Source: Halpernia sp048269545 (GTDB lineage: Bacteria; Bacteroidota; Bacteroidia; Flavobacteriales; Weeksellaceae). Taken from it: 64,000 bases of DNA. The translations under genes were made by a program, and so were the position numbers. Within the stretch, counting starts at the first letter, position 1. Every line of letters begins with the position of its first letter. The notes under the pieces are model-generated. The model made no database searches. It was not told the DNA's origin and worked only from the letters and a program-made list of their open reading frames with translations. Shown here piece by piece: positions 60,386 to 64,000 of the stretch. The stretch is from assembly GCF_048269545.1 (NCBI RefSeq), contig NZ_JBLXIJ010000006.1:68338-132337 (forward strand), given 5' to 3'.

Positions 60386-61216
60386 ATGAAATCTCTTAAA
60401 ATTACAACTCTAGCTTTTACACTTGTTTTTCTAACTTCTTGTAAGGTTTCTATTAATACTTTACCGCAAAATACGGTTACAAATTCTTCGCAAAAATTAA
60501 ATAATATTTCCCTTAATGGAAAAGTTTTTTCTGCGTTGTGGCAACAAAATTCTGGTGAGTTTCGCGCGCTTTGTTATCAAGCTTATAATATTGCACAAAT
60601 GAGAATTGATGAAAATTTAAAAATGAATTCTAAAAAACCATTAGCAATTATTACTGATATTGACGAAACTTTTTTAGACAATTCTCCTTACGCAGTAACA
60701 GAAGCCAAAAATGGGAAAGATTATGATCCAAAAACTTGGATGAATTGGACGGCAAAAGGCGAAGCAAAAGCGTATCCTGGTTCAGTCAATTTGTTTAATT
60801 ATGCGGCATCTAAAAATATTGAAGTTTTTTATATTTCAAATAGAGATGAAAACGACAGAGCTGGAACACTAAAAAACCTAAAGGATTTAGGGTTTCCATT
60901 TGCAGATAATGAACATTTATTGTTGAAAGGTACAACTTCAGATAAAGAAGCACGGCGTTTAGAAGTTTTAAAAAATTATGATGTTATTATTTATATGGGC
61001 GATAATTTAGCAGATTTTTCTAAAATATTTAATAAAAAACCACAAACTGAAAGAAATGAATTGGTTGATCAAAATTCAAATCAATTTGGAAATAGATTTA
61101 TAATGTTACCAAATTCTGGTTACGGCGATTGGGAACCAGCTTTACCTGGATATAATTATCAATTAACGCCTGCTGAAAAAGACAAAGTGATTTTGGATGA
61201 TTTGCGTGGATATTAA
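60386..61216 (+). CDS. 5'-nucleotidase, lipoprotein e(P4) family
   Basis: A 276-residue lipoprotein (lipobox FLTSC, Cys19) of the DDDD acid phosphatase class. Catalytic motifs ITDIDETFLDNSPY (D-x-D-x-T), VFYISNRDEND and IYMGDNLADF carry the four aspartates. It is expected to dephosphorylate nucleotides such as NMN or AMP outside the inner membrane. This fits NAD precursor scavenging, for which pncB lies 12 kb away; that link is inference. It lies 32 bp after aroA. Confidence 0.92.
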   Translation: MKSLKITTLAFTLVFLTSCKVSINTLPQNTVTNSSQKLNNISLNGKVFSALWQQNSGEFRALCYQAYNIAQMRIDENLKMNSKKPLAIITDIDETFLDNSPYAVTEAKNGKDYDPKTWMNWTAKGEAKAYPGSVNLFNYAASKNIEVFYISNRDENDRAGTLKNLKDLGFPFADNEHLLLKGTTSDKEARRLEVLKNYDVIIYMGDNLADFSKIFNKKPQTERNELVDQNSNQFGNRFIMLPNSGYGDWEPALPGYNYQLTPAEKDKVILDDLRGY

Positions 61217-61272
61217 TTTTACGCAAAGACGTAAATGTTTTTAGCAGAGTGCGCAAGCTTTTCTAAATTAAT

Positions 61273-61320
61273 CTTTTTACTTTTTACTTTTTACTTTTAC
61301 TTTTTACTTTTACTTTTTAT
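61273..61320. repeat. ACTTTTT simple repeat
   Basis: About 48 bp of CTTTTTACTTTTTACTTTTT-like units with small length changes between units, just upstream of the SDR gene. A similar, shorter tract lies at 48621-48653 before rmuC. Confidence 0.6.
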
Positions 61321-61328
61321 TTAAATTA

Positions 61329-62117
61329 ATGACAATAATAATCACAGGAAGTTCCGCGGGAATTGGTTTTGCTTTAGCGGAATATTTTGGAAAAAAAGGG
61401 CATCAAGTTTTTGGTTTAAGTAGAACTTTGGTGCAAAGTAAATTTTTCACGTCTATATCGACTGATATTATTAAAAAAGATTCTATTGATTCTGCAATCT
61501 CTGAAATTTTAAAAAATAATTCTACAATAGATTTGCTCATAAACAACGCAGGAATGGGAATTGTTGGTCCAGTTGAAGATACTTCGCAAGAAGATATTTT
61601 AAACATATTTAATTTAAATTTAGCTGGTTCTGTAATGATGATGAGTGCCGTTTTACCAAAAATGCGTGAACAAAAAAATGGAAAAATAATTAATATCTCA
61701 AGTATTGGTTCTGAAATGGGATTGCCTTTTCGTGGGTTTTATTCGGCATCAAAATCTGCATTGGATAAAGTGACAGAAGCAATTCGTTATGAAATTTCTC
61801 TCTGGAATATTGAAGTTTGTAGTTTACATTTGGGCGATATAAAAACGAATATTGCCGAAAATAGATTAAAAACAAATGTTTCTGAACCTTATAAAAATAT
61901 TTTTGAAAAAGTGTATTCTTTAATGAATTCGCACGTGGAAAATGGCATTGAACCAACTGAAGTTGCAACTTATATTGAGAAATTATTAAGTGAAAAAAAA
62001 TGGAAAGCGCATTATTATTTTGGTAAGTTTGGACAGAGAATTGGCGTTCCTCTAAAATGGATTTTACCACAGAATTTCTATGAAAAACTGATGCGGAATT
62101 ATAATAAAATTGATTAA
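61329..62117 (+). CDS. Short-chain dehydrogenase/reductase family protein
   Basis: A 262-residue protein with the cofactor motif TGSSAGIG (6-13), NNAGMG (72-77), catalytic Ser near 125 (INISSIGS) and YSASK with Tyr138 and Lys142. The classical SDR fold is complete; the substrate is unknown. The C-terminal part (FGKFGQRIGVPLKWILP) is as in many uncharacterised SDRs of flavobacteria. A tract of ACTTTTT repeats lies just before its start. Confidence 0.88.
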   Translation: MTIIITGSSAGIGFALAEYFGKKGHQVFGLSRTLVQSKFFTSISTDIIKKDSIDSAISEILKNNSTIDLLINNAGMGIVGPVEDTSQEDILNIFNLNLAGSVMMMSAVLPKMREQKNGKIINISSIGSEMGLPFRGFYSASKSALDKVTEAIRYEISLWNIEVCSLHLGDIKTNIAENRLKTNVSEPYKNIFEKVYSLMNSHVENGIEPTEVATYIEKLLSEKKWKAHYYFGKFGQRIGVPLKWILPQNFYEKLMRNYNKID

Positions 62118-62230
62118 ATGTTGTTTTTAGTTAAATGCAAAGACGCAATTACTTTTTCGTATTTAAGACGCAAAGTAAATATTGCTCAATTGAAATATTA
62201 AATTTTAATATTTCGTTTAATTTTTAATTA

Positions 62231-63829
62231 TTGAAACATTTTTTATTCTTTTTTTTAATTCTAATTAATTTTTCTTTGCACGCACAGAAAAAAAGATATT
62301 TATTGATTGACATTCAAAGTAATCAAAAGAAAGAAGTTTCAGATTCACTTTCCGCGGTGAAATTTTTAGATTCCCTTTCACAAAATTATTATTATTTAAC
62401 GGAAGTTACGAACGTAAAAAAGACTGAAAATTCTACCGAAATCTACTTTGACAAAAAGCAAAATTTCAATATTGCGGAAGTTCATGTTTCTGATTCTTTG
62501 GCAAAACAACTCAATATATCACAAAATTTTAGAACTAAAAATCTAGATTCTTTAAAGCAAAATATCAATCAAAAATTTCGTGATAAAGGTTTTGCGTTTA
62601 ACCGTGTAAAAGCGAAATTTAAAGGTTTTAAAAATGAAATTCCACAAGTAGATTTAGAAATCTCTCTCTCGGAAAAAAGAACGATTGATAAATTGGTGCT
62701 AAAAGATTACGACAAAGTTCCAAAACGTTTTGTGAAAAATTTAGATGAAGATTTTCTGCATAAAACTTATGATGATAAAAATTTATTAAAAATAAATAGC
62801 AGTTTGCAAAATCATCCGTTTGTGCTTTTGGAACGTCCGCCACAAACATTATTTAAAAAGGATTCTACTGAAATTTACTTATTTCTAAAGAAGAAAATCA
62901 ACAGCACTTTTGATGGAATAATCGGTTTTGGAAATGATAAAACGGATAAATTTACCTTAAATGGTTCTTTAAATTTGAATTTGAAAAATATTTTCAACGG
63001 TTTTGAAACTATCAATTTGTATTGGCAAAGAAATCCAGATAGCGGACAAACTTTTAATTTAGGAACGGATATTCCATATTTATTTAATTCAAAAATTGGT
63101 TTTAATTTAAATGTTAATATTTATCGCCAAGATTCTACATTTGCAACAGTAAAAGCTATTCCTGCTTTTTATTATCATATTTCGAGCAATCAAAAAATTG
63201 GAATTCGGGGTACCTTTGAAAATTCTGCGGTTTTAGATTCACTTTACACGGGCGGAAAAGATTTTACAAAGCAAGGAATTGGCGTTTGGTATCAATTTAC
63301 AAAACCCACAGAAACCGAAATATTCCAGTATCAAACGCGCATCAATACCAATATTGATTATTTGCGCGCCAATTACACGGACCAGAGGTTTAATCAAATC
63401 CAATATTTCATTAACGCAGAAAATAATTTTCATCTCGCGGGAAATCATTACTTAAATCTCAATGGAGAATCTGCGCTTATTAACGCCAAAAATGAACTGA
63501 ATACGAATGAATTATTTCGTTTCGGCGGATGGAATTCTTTGCGTGGTTTTAACGAAAACTCTTTGTACGCCGAATTTTATGCTTATGGTGGTGCGGAATA
63601 CCGCTATCTTGTAAATCCGCAAAATTTTTTTGATGTTTTTGTGCAATATGGTGTTTTAAATAACCCAAATTTAGAAGGTCAAATAAAATTATACAGTTTG
63701 GGGTTTGGTTTTAAATTCTTTCTACCAATCGGTTTGATGAGTGTTCAAATTTCCAATGGCTCGCAATTTGGCGAAGCGTTCAATTTTAAATCTACCAAAA
63801 TTTCTTGGGGAATTTTGAGTAGGTTTTAG
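62231..63829 (+). CDS. BamA/TamA-like outer membrane beta-barrel protein
   Basis: A 532-residue protein starting at TTG with signal peptide KHFLFFFLILINFSLHAQ. The N-terminal ~200 residues look like POTRA-type modules (IAEVHVSDSLAKQLNISQNF, NQKFRDKGFAFNRVKAKFKG); the rest is a beta barrel with aromatic strand ends, FRFGGWNSLRGFNENSLYAEF (the conserved R-G-F loop) and a terminal strand ending in Phe (TKISWGILSRF). It is smaller than true BamA (~850), so a TamA-like or ShlB-like accessory assembly or secretion protein is more likely. Confidence 0.82.
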   Translation: MKHFLFFFLILINFSLHAQKKRYLLIDIQSNQKKEVSDSLSAVKFLDSLSQNYYYLTEVTNVKKTENSTEIYFDKKQNFNIAEVHVSDSLAKQLNISQNFRTKNLDSLKQNINQKFRDKGFAFNRVKAKFKGFKNEIPQVDLEISLSEKRTIDKLVLKDYDKVPKRFVKNLDEDFLHKTYDDKNLLKINSSLQNHPFVLLERPPQTLFKKDSTEIYLFLKKKINSTFDGIIGFGNDKTDKFTLNGSLNLNLKNIFNGFETINLYWQRNPDSGQTFNLGTDIPYLFNSKIGFNLNVNIYRQDSTFATVKAIPAFYYHISSNQKIGIRGTFENSAVLDSLYTGGKDFTKQGIGVWYQFTKPTETEIFQYQTRINTNIDYLRANYTDQRFNQIQYFINAENNFHLAGNHYLNLNGESALINAKNELNTNELFRFGGWNSLRGFNENSLYAEFYAYGGAEYRYLVNPQNFFDVFVQYGVLNNPNLEGQIKLYSLGFGFKFFLPIGLMSVQISNGSQFGEAFNFKSTKISWGILSRF

Positions 63830-63889
63830 ATTTTTCTAAAAAAATACTTACATTTTTTCTTGAACAATTCTCAACTAGTAAAAAAAAAA

Positions 63890-63917
63890 AGCCTCAAACT
63901 AGTAAAAGTATGAGGCT
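63890..63917 (-). terminator. Terminator after the rRNA operon
   Basis: AGCCTCA and TGAGGCT form a 7-bp stem around a 14-nt loop. On the minus strand a T run of ten follows. It lies just past the 5S rRNA 3' end and closes the ribosomal RNA operon. Confidence 0.85.
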
Positions 63918-63924
63918 AAAAAAA

Positions 63925-64000
63925 CTGGCGGCGACCTACTCTCCCGCTTGTTGCAGTACCATCGGCGCTAGAGGGCTTAACTTCTGTGTTCGGAATGGGA
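63925..64000 (-). rRNA. rrf: 5S ribosomal RNA (3' part, continues past the window)
   Basis: The reverse complement reads TCCCATTCCGAACACAGAAG, then TTAAGCCCTCTAGCGCCGAT and GGGAGAGTAGGTCGCCGCCA, the conserved 3' two thirds of bacterial 5S rRNA. The 5' part lies beyond the window end. 23S and 16S genes are expected further right, as the gene is on the minus strand. Confidence 0.96.

Overview
The window comes from a low-GC (about 30 percent) member of the Bacteroidota, most likely the Chryseobacterium-type Weeksellaceae (Flavobacteriia). The evidence is promoters of the form TTTG-N19-TAnnTTTG, start sites without Shine-Dalgarno sequences, several GLPGLI-family secreted proteins, type IX secretion C-terminal tails, a Flavobacterium-type glycosylasparaginase and many small lipoproteins. 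No transposase, integrase, phage gene, CRISPR array or tRNA was seen.

Layout. 1-9.4 kb is metabolic: a CtlX-type hydrolase, glycosylasparaginase-cutC, a methionine operon metY-metX-hom read leftward behind a SAM-I riboswitch, a second arginine-deiminase-superfamily hydrolase and citrate synthase. 9.5-12.1 kb holds a small exported cysteine protein, an ABC transporter pair and a GLPGLI protein. 12.3-15.8 kb holds enolase, a MORN-repeat protein and a small lipoprotein. 16-30 kb is the S10-spc-alpha ribosomal cluster read leftward (rplC to rplQ, with secY, infA, rpmJ and rpoA). 30-42 kb is a 12-kb accessory island between rplC and rpsJ. 42-45.4 kb is the str operon (rpsL, rpsG, fusA, rpsJ). 45.7-63.8 kb carries a leucine-rich-repeat secreted protein, pncB, rmuC, a TrmH-type methyltransferase, lipoproteins, a folate enzyme, trhO, a GlmU-like protein, rpmE2, a MazG-type protein, aroA, an e(P4) phosphatase, an SDR enzyme and a BamA/TamA-like outer-membrane protein. 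The window ends inside a leftward 5S rRNA gene.

The most interesting region is the island. rpsJ and rplC are usually adjacent in this phylum. Here rpsJ ends in a double hairpin, rplC has its own promoter, and the space between is filled with secreted-protein genes. At each end sits a module made of a small secreted protein (near-identical signal peptide, two cysteines exactly 28 residues apart) followed by GLPGLI-family genes. Each module lies between direct repeats of the neighbouring ribosomal terminator or promoter sequence. The two small-protein genes and a third gene share a 5' leader: an AGTTTT hexamer tandem repeat (3 or 4 full copies) in the promoter position and a hairpin that reaches the start codon. 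The hairpin stem shows compensatory base changes between copies. One GLPGLI gene is broken by a one-base shift in an A8 run. A related module at 9.5-12.1 kb pairs a cysteine-containing exported protein, followed by a perfect hairpin, with an ABC transporter and a GLPGLI protein. Together these suggest a switchable family of small secreted proteins with dedicated GLPGLI partners. Their function cannot be read from the sequence.
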